A stretch of DNA of 49,620 bases from Sphingobacteriaceae bacterium UBA6709. GTDB lineage: Bacteria > Bacteroidota > Bacteroidia > Sphingobacteriales > Sphingobacteriaceae. The notes under the pieces are model-generated. The model saw only the letters and a list, made by a program, of their open reading frames with translations, searched no databases and was not told the DNA's origin. Shown here one piece after another: positions 1 to 7,461 of the stretch (its first letter is position 1; every line of letters begins with the position of its first letter). The stretch covers positions 1 to 49,620 of the forward strand of contig DKIV01000036.1 of the NCBI GenBank assembly GCA_002454425.1, given 5' to 3'. A program made the translations under genes and the position numbers.

Positions 1-377
1 ATCATAACCTACAGATCCCGAATGCTACGCGAGGTACTGTCCCGCGAGCGGAGACACCACCCCAGCCCTTCAAGCTGGGGCGCAGAAGGATGGAATAGCA
101 AGCATTCAATAACAAGAGCATTTTCGGAGGGATACTGTTGGGGAATGGGCTGCCGGAGATAGCCAGGCGTAAAGGCATGCGGGACGCTTTGTGGGGTATT
201 CGCACATGGCAGTACATCAGATCTTATGCCTCGTGATTTGCGGAGCTCTCGCCGGAGAGCAATGAGGAATTTAATGTAAAGACGCGGGGCGAAGGCAAGA
301 TCTTTTATGGGCGGACGAGCCTGTCAGAGAAGTAAGGCTCGTCTGCTTGTGTTTGGCATCAGTAGAAGTGGTTTGTA
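1..377. other. Gene-poor region with several hairpins
   Basis: I see no recognisable gene here. The only open frame of note is a 71-codon minus-strand frame (2-217) whose protein is rich in Pro, Ser and Arg and resembles nothing I know, so I do not call it. The stretch does hold several inverted repeats: a 7-bp stem at 60-66/74-80 (CCCCAGC/GCTGGGG), a 6-bp stem at 245-250/255-260 (GCTCTC/GAGAGC), and a 12-bp stem with one G-U pair at 311-322/335-346. A 7-mer at 39-45 (GTCCCGC) is complementary to 179-185. The composition is more GC-rich than the ribosomal operon. It could be the end of an upstream gene, a decayed element or a structured RNA; nothing decides between these. Confidence 0.4.
311..346. 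terminator. Hairpin downstream of the DoxX gene
   Basis: A 12-bp stem (311-322 paired with 335-346, one G-U pair) surrounds a 12-base loop. It lies about 30 bases beyond the stop codon of the minus-strand DoxX-family gene, the right place for a terminator. There is no clear T-run on either strand after the stem, so termination is only a guess from position. Confidence 0.35.
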
Positions 378-779
378 TTATATTAATTTTTTGCTAGGCG
401 TTGTGCTTTTAAGAGCCCAATAGATAAGTACTGGCTGGAAGAATAGTCGTGTGAAGCGTTTATTGTCAGTATCAAGGCCAAAGGCGTCCCGATGATGTGT
501 GTATTGCGCGATATTGCCGGGGAATACCGCTGTGAAGAACGCCGCAGCAAGCCAACCCACCTGTTGGCGATATTTAGGAGGAGCCAGGATGAGCGACGCT
601 CCTAAAGCAATTTCGGCAAATCCGGAATAAATAACGGTATCGTCTTTTTTCAAAGGAACCCAATTGGGTACCTGCGCGCGGAAATCTTTACGGGCAAAGC
701 TCAAGTGACTGATGCCGGCGAAGATGAGGCTGCCTCCCAAAGCAACGCGGGCCACTGTTTTTAGAGTGTTGGTTTTCAT
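378..779 (-). CDS. DoxX family integral membrane protein
   Basis: This 133-aa protein is almost entirely hydrophobic, with about four predicted membrane segments (roughly residues 8-26, 48-66, 72-90 and 110-125). It has the family pattern of a first helix followed by GISHL and a late GNIAQYTHHRDAFGLDTD stretch that is common in Bacteroidota DoxX-like proteins. DoxX-family proteins are small inner-membrane proteins; some are linked to quinone or thiosulfate redox and oxidative stress, but the role of this branch is not established. The start ATG is preceded by AAAGGAATT, a plausible ribosome binding site. It is transcribed away from the ribosomal operon and has no operon partner in the window. 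Confidence 0.8.
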   Translation of the reverse strand: MKTNTLKTVARVALGGSLIFAGISHLSFARKDFRAQVPNWVPLKKDDTVIYSGFAEIALGASLILAPPKYRQQVGWLAAAFFTAVFPGNIAQYTHHRDAFGLDTDNKRFTRLFFQPVLIYWALKSTTPSKKLI

Positions 780-1168
780 ATAATTCCTTTTATTAATTTA
801 ATGTGGAGTTTCTCACAGGCCTTTGTGGTAGTCTGAGAGGCGCTCTCTTGTATGTTGAGACGGCATTTCGTAATCAAAGCATGTTTTTGATAACAGCGTT
901 TGATAGATCCACGGTACATCTCCTTCAATCGGTAGGTTCAATAACCATTCCATAAGCGATGAAGGGTATGAAGAAAGTGCAAGTATTTGATAGTAAGTGT
1001 AGGTATCCGGTTTTGGGGATCATAGGAGTGCTCAGGCGGGGCTTTCGAAAATATAAAAAGGAAGCTTCTGCAATAGGGAAGTGTTGAGGTGTATTGATGG
1101 TAGGACAGGATCGGTGCGAAAGGTGGCAATACGGGAACATAAATATTTAAAAAATAATACTTTAAGTA
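780..1168. other. Gene-poor region between the DoxX gene and the rplC promoter
   Basis: I call no confident gene here. On the minus strand, 813-953 is a 46-codon ORF starting MEWLLNLPIEG and ending SDYHKGL. The same frame continues upstream past two TGA codons (around 1025-1045) with protein-like sequence up to about 1140. Two overlapping minus-strand frames (925-1140 and 938-1129) cover the same DNA. This is compatible with a decayed gene, but I recognise no family, and chance open frames are equally possible. rpsJ, which usually precedes rplC, is not present. Confidence 0.35.
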
Positions 1169-1199
1169 TTTGACAATTGCTAAATCTTTTCTATCTTTG
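1169..1199 (+). promoter_or_regulatory. Bacteroidota sigma-A promoter of the S10-spc-alpha operon
   Basis: TTTG at 1169-1172 and TATCTTTG at 1192-1199 are separated by exactly 19 bases, matching the Bacteroidota consensus TTTG-N19-TAnnTTTG. Transcription would start near 1205, giving a leader of about 70 bases before the rplC ATG at 1275. It is the best promoter match in the window and shows that transcription of this cluster starts at rplC rather than coming from an upstream rpsJ. Confidence 0.85.
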
Positions 1200-1203
1200 C
1201 CGT

Positions 1204-1274
1204 CCCTTTAGGGGGAAGTTATGCCTTGAGCGGAGCCCTACTGCTCCGATGGGTAAGAAAAATAAAAGTTAAAA
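1204..1274 (+). promoter_or_regulatory. 5' leader of rplC with two hairpins and a minimal upstream ORF
   Basis: The leader begins GTCCC and contains a small CCC-TTTA-GGG hairpin (1204-1213). A second hairpin, CGGAGC (1231-1236) paired with GCTCCG (1243-1248), has a 6-base loop. An ATG-CCT-TGA mini-ORF lies at 1221-1229. S10-type leaders in other bacteria are often sites of autoregulation by r-proteins such as L4; here that role is inference. The GTCCC...GGGGA element recurs in the infA leader. Confidence 0.45.
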
Positions 1275-1892
1275 ATGTCAGGTATTATTGGAAAAAAAGT
1301 AGGAATGACCAGCATTTTCGATGCCGAAGGACGTAATATTCCTTGTACGGTTATTGAGGCTGGCCCCTGTGTGGTAACACAGGTACGTACCACCGAGAAG
1401 GATGGGTACGAAGCAGTTCAGTTAGCTTTCGACGAAAAGAAAGAAAAGAACACTACTGCTCAGTTAAAAGGCCATTTTGCCAAAGCAAACACGACTCCAA
1501 AGCGTAAGCTTGTAGAGTTTCCGTTGTTTGACGATGCTAAGGCTCTTGGAGATACCATTACTGTAGAAGTATTCGCTGAAGGCGACTTCGTAGATGTTGT
1601 TGGAACATCAAAGGGTAAAGGTTTCCAGGGTGTTGTAAAGCGTCATGGTTTTAGTGGGGTAGGTATGCAGACGCACGGTCAGCACAACCGTTTGAGAGCT
1701 CCGGGTTCATTGGGAGCTTCATCATGGCCATCACGCGTATTCAAAGGAATGCGTATGGCGGGTCGTACAGGTGGTGCACGTGTGAAAGTTCAGAATCTTC
1801 AGGTATTGAAGGTATACCCTGAGCAGAATTTATTAGTAATTAGCGGTTCCATACCAGGAGCTAAGGGTTCTTACGTAATCGTTGATAAATAA
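1275..1892 (+). CDS. rplC: 50S ribosomal protein L3
   Basis: L3 (205 aa) is a primary assembly protein of the large subunit that reaches towards the peptidyl transferase centre. The sequence opens with MSGIIGKKVGMTSIF and carries the conserved central loop with GKGFQGVVKRHGF and the glycine- and arginine-rich GQHNRLRAPGSLG stretch, in which the glutamine of the GxQ motif is typically methylated in other bacteria. It is the first gene of the operon here, about 70 bases from its own promoter, and ends one base before rplD. Length and termini are normal. Confidence 0.98.
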   Translation: MSGIIGKKVGMTSIFDAEGRNIPCTVIEAGPCVVTQVRTTEKDGYEAVQLAFDEKKEKNTTAQLKGHFAKANTTPKRKLVEFPLFDDAKALGDTITVEVFAEGDFVDVVGTSKGKGFQGVVKRHGFSGVGMQTHGQHNRLRAPGSLGASSWPSRVFKGMRMAGRTGGARVKVQNLQVLKVYPEQNLLVISGSIPGAKGSYVIVDK

Positions 1893-1893
1893 G

Positions 1894-2523
1894 ATGGAAG
1901 TTAACGTATTAAGTATTTCAGGACAAGAGACAGGTGCCAAGGTGCAACTTCCTGAAACGATTTTTGGATTAGAACCCAACGATCACGCTATTTACTTAGA
2001 TGTAAAGCAGTATCTGGCAAATCAGCGTCAGGGAACGCACAAAGCTAAGCAACGTAATGAGATTGCTGGTTCTACACGTAAATTATACAAGCAAAAGGGA
2101 ACAGGTGGTGCTCGTGCGGGTAACATCAAGTCGCCATTATTTAATGGAGGAGGTCGTGTATTCGGTCCTCAGCCACGCGACTACAGTTTCAAGCTTAATA
2201 AGAAATTAAAGCAATTAGCGCGTAAGTCAGCATTGTCTTACAAGGCAAAAGATAACAACATTGTAATTGTTGAGGATTTTGCTTTCGATACAATCAAGAC
2301 AAAGAACTACATTAAGTTAGTTGCAGATCTTAAGGTTGCAGACAGCAAGACTTTATTAGTATTGCCAGAAGCTAACAAGAATGTTTATTTATCAAGCAGA
2401 AATATTCAGAAAGCAAGAGTTATCACTGCTGATCAGTTGAGCACATATGATGTGTTAAACGCAGACAAGCTTTTACTTACTGCAGGATCTGTAAAGAAAA
2501 TCGAGGAGGCGCTGAGTAAATAA
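1894..2523 (+). CDS. rplD: 50S ribosomal protein L4
   Basis: L4 (209 aa) binds 23S rRNA, lines the exit tunnel and in some bacteria represses its own S10 operon. The long loop is visible as KAKQRNEIAGSTRK followed by KGTGGARAGNIKSP and FGPQPRDY. I chose the ATG at 1894 rather than an upstream in-frame TTG at 1882, because the ATG start gives the typical MEVNVLSISG terminus and leaves one base after the rplC stop. rplW follows after one base. Confidence 0.97.
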   Translation: MEVNVLSISGQETGAKVQLPETIFGLEPNDHAIYLDVKQYLANQRQGTHKAKQRNEIAGSTRKLYKQKGTGGARAGNIKSPLFNGGGRVFGPQPRDYSFKLNKKLKQLARKSALSYKAKDNNIVIVEDFAFDTIKTKNYIKLVADLKVADSKTLLVLPEANKNVYLSSRNIQKARVITADQLSTYDVLNADKLLLTAGSVKKIEEALSK

Positions 2524-2524
2524 T

Positions 2525-2815
2525 ATGGAAATCTTAAAGAAACCTATTTTAACAGAAAAGGCATCGATTTTAACAGATAAGTTAGGTCGTTATACCTTTA
2601 AAGTAGATCACAGAGCCAATAAATTGCAGATCAAAACTGCTATCGAACAAATGTATGGTGTAAATATCGAGGCGGTAAACACCATCGTGGTATCTGGTAA
2701 AGCGAAAAGCCGTTACACAAAGGCTGGTTTTGTATCAGGAAGAACTCCTAAATACAAGAAAGCTATTGTAACGTTGAAAGATGGTGAAACTATTGACTTT
2801 TACAGCAATATTTAA
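2525..2815 (+). CDS. rplW: 50S ribosomal protein L23
   Basis: L23 (96 aa) sits at the exit of the peptide tunnel and is the docking site for trigger factor and SRP. The sequence shows the usual start (ILKKPILTEKAS), the basic loop rich in Lys and Arg around residues 58-78, and the C-terminal KKAIVTLKDGETIDFY strand. It begins one base after rplD and is followed eight bases later by rplB. Confidence 0.97.
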   Translation: MEILKKPILTEKASILTDKLGRYTFKVDHRANKLQIKTAIEQMYGVNIEAVNTIVVSGKAKSRYTKAGFVSGRTPKYKKAIVTLKDGETIDFYSNI

Positions 2816-2823
2816 TTAGAACA

Positions 2824-3648
2824 ATGGCAGTTAGAAGATTTAAACCGGTAACCCCTGGTACTCGTTTCCGCGTAGGTGGCGATTATTCAGATATTACAAC
2901 TAATGTACCTGAGAAGTCATTGGTTGTATCCATCAAGAAGTCAGGTGGTAGAAATAATACCGGTAAAATGACTATGCGTTACATCGGTGGGGGACATAAA
3001 AAAGCATACCGATTGATAGATTTTAAACGCGATAAAAAAGACATCCCCGCAACTGTTGCCACTATTGAGTACGATCCAAATCGTACAGCACGTATCGCTC
3101 TTTTGCATTACGCAGATGGAGAGAAACGTTACATCATTGCTCCAGAAGGATTGACGGTTGGACAGACTGTAATCGCTGGCGAGACTGTAGCACCGGAAGT
3201 AGGAAACGCGCTTCCATTGAAGAGCATCCCATTGGGTTCTATCATTCATAACATTGAATTGAATCCAGGACAGGGCGCTTCAATTGCACGTAGTGCAGGA
3301 ACTTACGCGCAGCTATCAGCACGTGATGGAAAATATGCGATCATTAAATTGCCTTCAGGTGAGACACGTATGATTTTAGCTACCTGTTTAGCTACTATCG
3401 GTGCGGTATCAAACTCTGAGAAATCTAATGAAGTGTTAGGTAAGGCTGGCCGTAACCGTTGGTTAGGTCGTCGTCCACGCGTAAGAGGTGTTGCGATGAA
3501 CCCGGTAGATCACCCTATGGGTGGTGGTGAGGGTAGATCTTCAGGAGGTCACCCACGTTCAAGAACCGGAGTATTAGCGAAAGGCTACAAGACTCGTAAC
3601 AAGAAGAAAACTTCAAATCGTTATATCATTGAAGGGAGGAAGAAATAA
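2824..3648 (+). CDS. rplB: 50S ribosomal protein L2
   Basis: L2 (274 aa) is needed for subunit association and peptidyl transferase activity. It has the N-terminal RFKPVTPGTR, the RNA-binding SH3-like core and the C-terminal GVAMNPVDHPMGGGEGR segment, which includes the conserved histidine of the family. The TAA stop overlaps the ATG of rpsS by one base, so translation is probably coupled. Confidence 0.98.
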   Translation: MAVRRFKPVTPGTRFRVGGDYSDITTNVPEKSLVVSIKKSGGRNNTGKMTMRYIGGGHKKAYRLIDFKRDKKDIPATVATIEYDPNRTARIALLHYADGEKRYIIAPEGLTVGQTVIAGETVAPEVGNALPLKSIPLGSIIHNIELNPGQGASIARSAGTYAQLSARDGKYAIIKLPSGETRMILATCLATIGAVSNSEKSNEVLGKAGRNRWLGRRPRVRGVAMNPVDHPMGGGEGRSSGGHPRSRTGVLAKGYKTRNKKKTSNRYIIEGRKK

Positions 3649-3914
3649 TGGCTCGTTCAATTAAAAAAGGCCCTTATATCGATCATAATCTGGAAAGCAA
3701 AGTGCTTTCTATGAATGAAACCAGCAAGAAGTCAGTAATTAAGACATGGTCACGCCGGTCGATGATTTCTCCGGATTTCGTAGGTCACACATTTGCAGTA
3801 CACAACGGAAATAAGTTTATTCCTGTGTATGTAACAGAGAACATGGTTGGTCACAAGTTGGGAGAATTTGCTCCAACCAGAACATTTAGAGGTCACGCTG
3901 AAAAGAAAAAATAA
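3648..3914 (+). CDS. rpsS: 30S ribosomal protein S19
   Basis: S19 (88 aa) lies in the head of the small subunit with S13 and contacts the A-site region. The family signature is seen as MARSIKKGPYID near the start and VYVTENMVGHKLGEFAPTRTF towards the C-terminus. Its ATG overlaps the rplB stop by one base, and rplV follows after three bases. Confidence 0.97.
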   Translation: MARSIKKGPYIDHNLESKVLSMNETSKKSVIKTWSRRSMISPDFVGHTFAVHNGNKFIPVYVTENMVGHKLGEFAPTRTFRGHAEKKK

Positions 3915-3917
3915 GCA

Positions 3918-4277
3918 ATGGAAGCAGTAGCAAAATTAAACAATTGCCCTACCTCACCTCGTAAGATGAGACTCGTAGTTGACCTGATCCGTGGTGAGCG
4001 TGTTGAGAAGGCTTTATATATTCTTAAGTATTCAAATAAGGAAGCTGCCCAGAAAGTGGAAAAGCTTTTATTATCAGCAATTAAGAACTGGGAAACTAAG
4101 AATGAAGGTCAAAGTGCAGATGGCAGCGAATTATTCGTAAAGACCGTATTTGTAGATGGAGGTCGTCAGTTGAAGAGATTGAGACCAGCACCACAAGGAC
4201 GTGGATATAGAATTCGCAAACGCTCAAATCACGTGACCCTTGTTGTTGATAGCAAAAATCTTGAAACTCAAAACTAA
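3918..4277 (+). CDS. rplV: 50S ribosomal protein L22
   Basis: L22 (119 aa) has a globular surface domain and a beta-hairpin that lines the exit tunnel at the macrolide constriction. The start (NNCPTSPRKMRLVVDLIRG) and the basic hairpin end (GRGYRIRKRSNHVTLVV) are typical. It lies between rpsS and rpsC, as in nearly all bacteria. Confidence 0.97.
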   Translation: MEAVAKLNNCPTSPRKMRLVVDLIRGERVEKALYILKYSNKEAAQKVEKLLLSAIKNWETKNEGQSADGSELFVKTVFVDGGRQLKRLRPAPQGRGYRIRKRSNHVTLVVDSKNLETQN

Positions 4278-4286
4278 TAAGGAGAA

Positions 4287-5129
4287 ATGGGACAAAAAGC
4301 ACATCCAATAGGTAACAGATTAGGAATCATCAAAGGTTGGGATTCTAACTGGTTCGGTGGCAACAACTACTCCGATAAATTAGTTGAGGATGAAAAGATT
4401 CGTAAGTATCTTTCAGTACGTATCGCTAAAGGTGGCGTAGCTAAATTAGTTATCGAGCGTACCTTAAAGCGTATCACAGTAACAATTCACACTGCCCGTC
4501 CGGGAATCGTAATCGGTAAAGGTGGTCAGGAAGTAGATAAGATCAAGGAAGAGTTGAAGAAACTCACCAAGAAAGATGTACAGATTAACATCTTCGAGAT
4601 TAAACGTCCTGAATTAGATGCCCAGTTAGTAGCAGAAGGAATTGCAAAGCAGTTGGAAGCACGTATTTCTTTCCGCCGCGCAATGAAGACGTCTATCGCG
4701 TCAACTATGCGTATCGGAGCTGAAGGTATTAAGGTTATGTGTTCCGGTCGTTTAGGCGGAGCGGAAATGGCCCGTACCGAGCAGTACAAAGAAGGAAGAA
4801 TTCCTTTGCATACATTCCGCGCTGATATAGACTATGCATTAGCAGAAGCTCTTACAACATATGGTAAGATCGGTGTTAAGGTATGGATCTGTAAAGGTGA
4901 AGTTTACGGAAAACGTGATCTGTCTCCAAACATCGGTCAGACTGCAGGAGTAAGAGGAAGAGGCGAAGGTGCCGGCTCTTACGGTGGCAATGAAAGAAAC
5001 GACAGAAGAGGTGGCAATAACCGTGGAAACAACCGTGGCGGTAATAACCGTGGTGGCAACAACCGCGGCGGAGGTCAAGGTCGTGGAGGCAATAACCGTG
5101 GTGGATCAGCTCCACGCGGAGGCAAATAA
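4287..5129 (+). CDS. rpsC: 30S ribosomal protein S3 with RGG-rich C-terminal tail
   Basis: S3 (280 aa) forms part of the mRNA entry tunnel and has helicase-related function with S4 and S5. The KH domain motif GIVIGKGGQEV is at about residues 73-83, and the S3 C-domain with IGVKVWICKGEVYG ends near residue 209. Residues 222-280 are an extension absent from the usual 210-240 aa S3. It is made of repeated RGG, NNRGG and GGNNR units and contains almost only Gly, Arg and Asn. RGG/RG tails bind RNA non-specifically in other proteins; that role here is inference. A good ribosome binding site (AAGGAG) precedes the ATG. Confidence 0.97.
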   Translation: MGQKAHPIGNRLGIIKGWDSNWFGGNNYSDKLVEDEKIRKYLSVRIAKGGVAKLVIERTLKRITVTIHTARPGIVIGKGGQEVDKIKEELKKLTKKDVQINIFEIKRPELDAQLVAEGIAKQLEARISFRRAMKTSIASTMRIGAEGIKVMCSGRLGGAEMARTEQYKEGRIPLHTFRADIDYALAEALTTYGKIGVKVWICKGEVYGKRDLSPNIGQTAGVRGRGEGAGSYGGNERNDRRGGNNRGNNRGGNNRGGNNRGGGQGRGGNNRGGSAPRGGK

Positions 5130-5173
5130 TTAAGTTGAGGACATTCGTTTTATCGAAATAAAAACAGAAGAAG

Positions 5174-5596
5174 ATGTTACAGCCAAAAAGAACGAAGTTC
5201 AGAAAGATGCAGAAAGGCAGAATGAAAGGTTTAGCCGGACGTGGTGCTGAACTTGCATTTGGATCTTTCGGAATTAAGGCACTGGAGCCGGTATGGATTA
5301 CCAGTCGTCAGATTGAAGCTGCCCGTATCGCGGTAACACGTTACATGAAACGTGAAGGCCAGGTATGGATCAGAATCTTCCCTGATAAACCCGTAACAAA
5401 GAAGCCTGCAGAGGTACGTATGGGTAAAGGTAAGGGAGCTCCTGAGTATTGGGTAGCGGTAGTTCGTCCGGGTAGAATGATATTTGAAGCGGAAGGTGTT
5501 CCTTTGGCAGTTGCTAAAGAGGCATTACGTTTAGCCGCTCAAAAGTTACCTGTTCAGACAAAATTTGTAGTACGTAGGGATTACGTAGAAGCATAA
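5174..5596 (+). CDS. rplP: 50S ribosomal protein L16
   Basis: L16 (140 aa) organises the A-site and elongation-factor region of the large subunit. It has the usual N-terminus (MLQPKRTKFRKMQKGRMKG), the ITSRQIEAARIA helix and the conserved VRPGRMIFE segment. It starts 44 bases after rpsC and is followed by an 87-base gap with a strong hairpin before rpmC. Confidence 0.98.
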   Translation: MLQPKRTKFRKMQKGRMKGLAGRGAELAFGSFGIKALEPVWITSRQIEAARIAVTRYMKREGQVWIRIFPDKPVTKKPAEVRMGKGKGAPEYWVAVVRPGRMIFEAEGVPLAVAKEALRLAAQKLPVQTKFVVRRDYVEA

Positions 5597-5616
5597 AAGG
5601 AGTTATAAGCATGAGG

Positions 5617-5657
5617 TATAAGTTATAAGTTGTATTTTTGCACACTTATAACTTATA
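5617..5657 (+). promoter_or_regulatory. 14-bp perfect hairpin between rplP and rpmC
   Basis: Bases 5617-5630 and 5644-5657 are perfect inverted copies (TATAAGTTATAAGT and its complement) with a 13-base loop. The loop contains TATTTTTG (5633-5640), a match to the -7 element TAnnTTTG, but no TTTG lies at the right distance upstream. No U-tract follows the stem, so it is not a standard terminator. It may be an mRNA processing or stabilising site, or an inserted palindromic repeat. Confidence 0.6.
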
Positions 5658-5683
5658 GCCTTAGCGCTTTAAAGCTAGAAAAG

Positions 5684-5911
5684 ATGAAAAACTCAGAAAT
5701 AAAAGAGCTATCAGCTGAAGAGATTGTAGCCCGCATCAGCGAAGAAAAGGCCAGTCTCACTAAATTAAAATTTGCGCATGCAGTTTCTGCCATAGAGAAT
5801 CCATCTCGTATCAGTAAGGTGAGAAAAGACATCGCACGTTTAAATACAGAATTGACTAAGCGTAAAGCGGCAGATACTGCTGCGGCACCAGAGTCCGCTT
5901 CTGAAAACTAA
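5684..5911 (+). CDS. rpmC: 50S ribosomal protein L29
   Basis: L29 (75 aa) is a small two-helix protein near the tunnel exit, next to L23. The sequence begins MKNSEIKELSAEEI and contains the helix SRISKVRKDIARLNTELTKR, followed by an Ala-rich tail. I placed the start at the ATG at 5684, because in-frame codons further upstream lie inside the hairpin and encode hydrophobic sequence foreign to L29. rpsQ follows after 18 bases. Confidence 0.95.
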   Translation: MKNSEIKELSAEEIVARISEEKASLTKLKFAHAVSAIENPSRISKVRKDIARLNTELTKRKAADTAAAPESASEN

Positions 5912-5929
5912 ATAATATTTTAGGTCGAA

Positions 5930-6184
5930 ATGGAAAGAAAATTAAGAAAAACCCGTGAAGGCGTGGTAGTAAGCAACAAGATGGAGAAATCTATCGTAGT
6001 TGCAGTAGAAAGGAAAGTAAAACACCCTATCTACGGAAAATTCGTGAAGAAGACTACCAAATTTATGGCTCATGACGAAAGCAACACTTGCGGTATCGGA
6101 GATACAGTGTTGATTATGGAGACTCGTCCGCTGAGTAAGAACAAAAACTGGAGATTAGTTGAAATATTAGAAAGGGCTAAGTAA
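5930..6184 (+). CDS. rpsQ: 30S ribosomal protein S17
   Basis: S17 (84 aa) is a primary 16S-binding protein with an OB fold. It shows RKTREGVVVSNKMEKSIVV at the start and the GDTVLIMETRPLSKNKNWRLVEI block, both diagnostic. The last base of its TAA stop is the first base of the rplN ATG. Confidence 0.97.
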   Translation: MERKLRKTREGVVVSNKMEKSIVVAVERKVKHPIYGKFVKKTTKFMAHDESNTCGIGDTVLIMETRPLSKNKNWRLVEILERAK

Positions 6185-6552
6185 TGGTACAACAGGAATC
6201 AAGATTAAATGTTGCAGATAACAGCGGCGCTAAAGAAGTTTTAGTGATCCGTGTTCTGGGCGGCACCGGCAAGCGTTACGCTTCTGTGGGCGATAAGATC
6301 GTTGTTACCGTGAAAAGTGCTATTCCTTCAGGAAACGTAAAAAAAGGTACTGTATCAAAAGCAGTAGTAGTAAGAACAAAGAAGGAGATCAGACGTAAGG
6401 ACGGTTCTTATATCCGTTTCGACGACAACGCAGCTGTATTATTGAATAATCAGGACGAGCCACGTGGTACACGTATCTTTGGCCCGGTAGCTAGAGAGCT
6501 GCGTGAAAAGCAATTCATGAAAATCGTTTCATTAGCACCGGAGGTATTGTAA
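6184..6552 (+). CDS. rplN: 50S ribosomal protein L14
   Basis: L14 (122 aa) lies at the subunit interface and forms bridges with 16S rRNA; it is also the target of silencing factor RsfS. The sequence has MVQQESRLNVADNSGAKEV and the late block GTRIFGPVARELREK, both invariant features. It overlaps rpsQ by one base and is one base from rplX. Confidence 0.98.
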   Translation: MVQQESRLNVADNSGAKEVLVIRVLGGTGKRYASVGDKIVVTVKSAIPSGNVKKGTVSKAVVVRTKKEIRRKDGSYIRFDDNAAVLLNNQDEPRGTRIFGPVARELREKQFMKIVSLAPEVL

Positions 6553-6553
6553 C

Positions 6554-6895
6554 ATGGAAAATAACAAAGTTAATCAGTCTAAGCTGAAAATCCGCAAGGG
6601 AGACTTAGTTGAGGTAATTGCAGGCGACTCTAAAGGTAAGCAGGGCAAAGTGTTAGAGGTTATTGTAAGAAGCAATAAGGCAATAGTAGAAGGCGCAAAC
6701 ATCGTTTCTCGTCATACAAAGCCTAATGCTGCTAACCCTAATGGTGGTATCATCAAAAAGGAAGCTCCTATCCATGTATCTAACCTGATGGTTGTTGATG
6801 CAAAGACTGGCAAGCCAACCCGTGTAGGCAGACAGAAGAATGCTGAAGGTAAATTAGTAAGAATCGCTAAAAAATCCGGGGAGGAGATTAAGTAA
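6554..6895 (+). CDS. rplX: 50S ribosomal protein L24
   Basis: L24 (113 aa) is an assembly initiator of the large subunit with a KOW domain, visible as KIRKGDLVEVIAGDSKGKQG near residues 12-31. The C-terminal part includes the KPTRVGRQ segment. It begins one base after rplN, and its stop overlaps the rplE start by one base. Confidence 0.97.
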   Translation: MENNKVNQSKLKIRKGDLVEVIAGDSKGKQGKVLEVIVRSNKAIVEGANIVSRHTKPNAANPNGGIIKKEAPIHVSNLMVVDAKTGKPTRVGRQKNAEGKLVRIAKKSGEEIK

Positions 6896-7461
6896 TGAGC
6901 TACGCACCAAGATTAAAATCAAAATATAAGGACGAGATCCGTACCGCACTGAAAGAGAAATTTCAGTACAAGACAGTAATGCAGGTTCCTAAGCTGGTTA
7001 AAATTGCTATTAACCAGGGTGTGGGCGGTGCAACTACTGACAAGAAGTTAATTGAAAACGCTATCAACGAGCTTACTACCATCACTGGTCAGCAGGCAGT
7101 AGCAGCGAAATCAAAGAAAGATATTTCTAACTTCAAATTACGTAAGGGAATGCCAGTAGGTGTTCGCGTAACACTTCGCGACAGCCAGATGTATGAATTC
7201 CTTGATCGTTTAATTGCAGTTGCGTTACCACGTATCCGTGATTTCAAGGGTATCAATGATAAAGGTTTTGATGGCCATGGTAACTATACCCTGGGTATTA
7301 CAGAGCAGATTATCTTCCCTGAAATTAATATTGATAAGATCAATAAAATTATGGGTATGGATATTACCTTTGTAACCACAGCGCAAAACGATGTTGAAGC
7401 ACTGGAATTATTAAAGCAATTTGGTTTACCATTTAAAAATCAAACAGTAAATAATGGCTAA
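6895..7461 (+). CDS. rplE: 50S ribosomal protein L5
   Basis: L5 (188 aa) binds 5S rRNA and contacts S13 and P-site tRNA in the central protuberance. Signature segments are VPKLVKIAINQGVG, LRKGMPVGVRVTLR and the long GHGNYTLGITEQIIFPEI stretch. Its end overlaps the start of rpsN by eight bases, a strong sign of translational coupling. Confidence 0.98.
   Translation: MSYAPRLKSKYKDEIRTALKEKFQYKTVMQVPKLVKIAINQGVGGATTDKKLIENAINELTTITGQQAVAAKSKKDISNFKLRKGMPVGVRVTLRDSQMYEFLDRLIAVALPRIRDFKGINDKGFDGHGNYTLGITEQIIFPEINIDKINKIMGMDITFVTTAQNDVEALELLKQFGLPFKNQTVNNG

Noticed and set aside
2..217. 71-codon minus-strand frame
   Set aside because: No motif or family resemblance, and the composition looks like non-coding GC-rich DNA; kept only as part of the gene-poor region.
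4839..5115. Minus-strand frames opposite the S3 tail
   Set aside because: They are antisense products of the RGG repeat, which gives open frames with low-complexity protein; no sign of a real gene.
5617..5657. Hairpin as a rho-independent terminator of rplP
   Set aside because: The stem is AT-rich and no U-tract follows; the operon genes downstream have no other convincing promoter.
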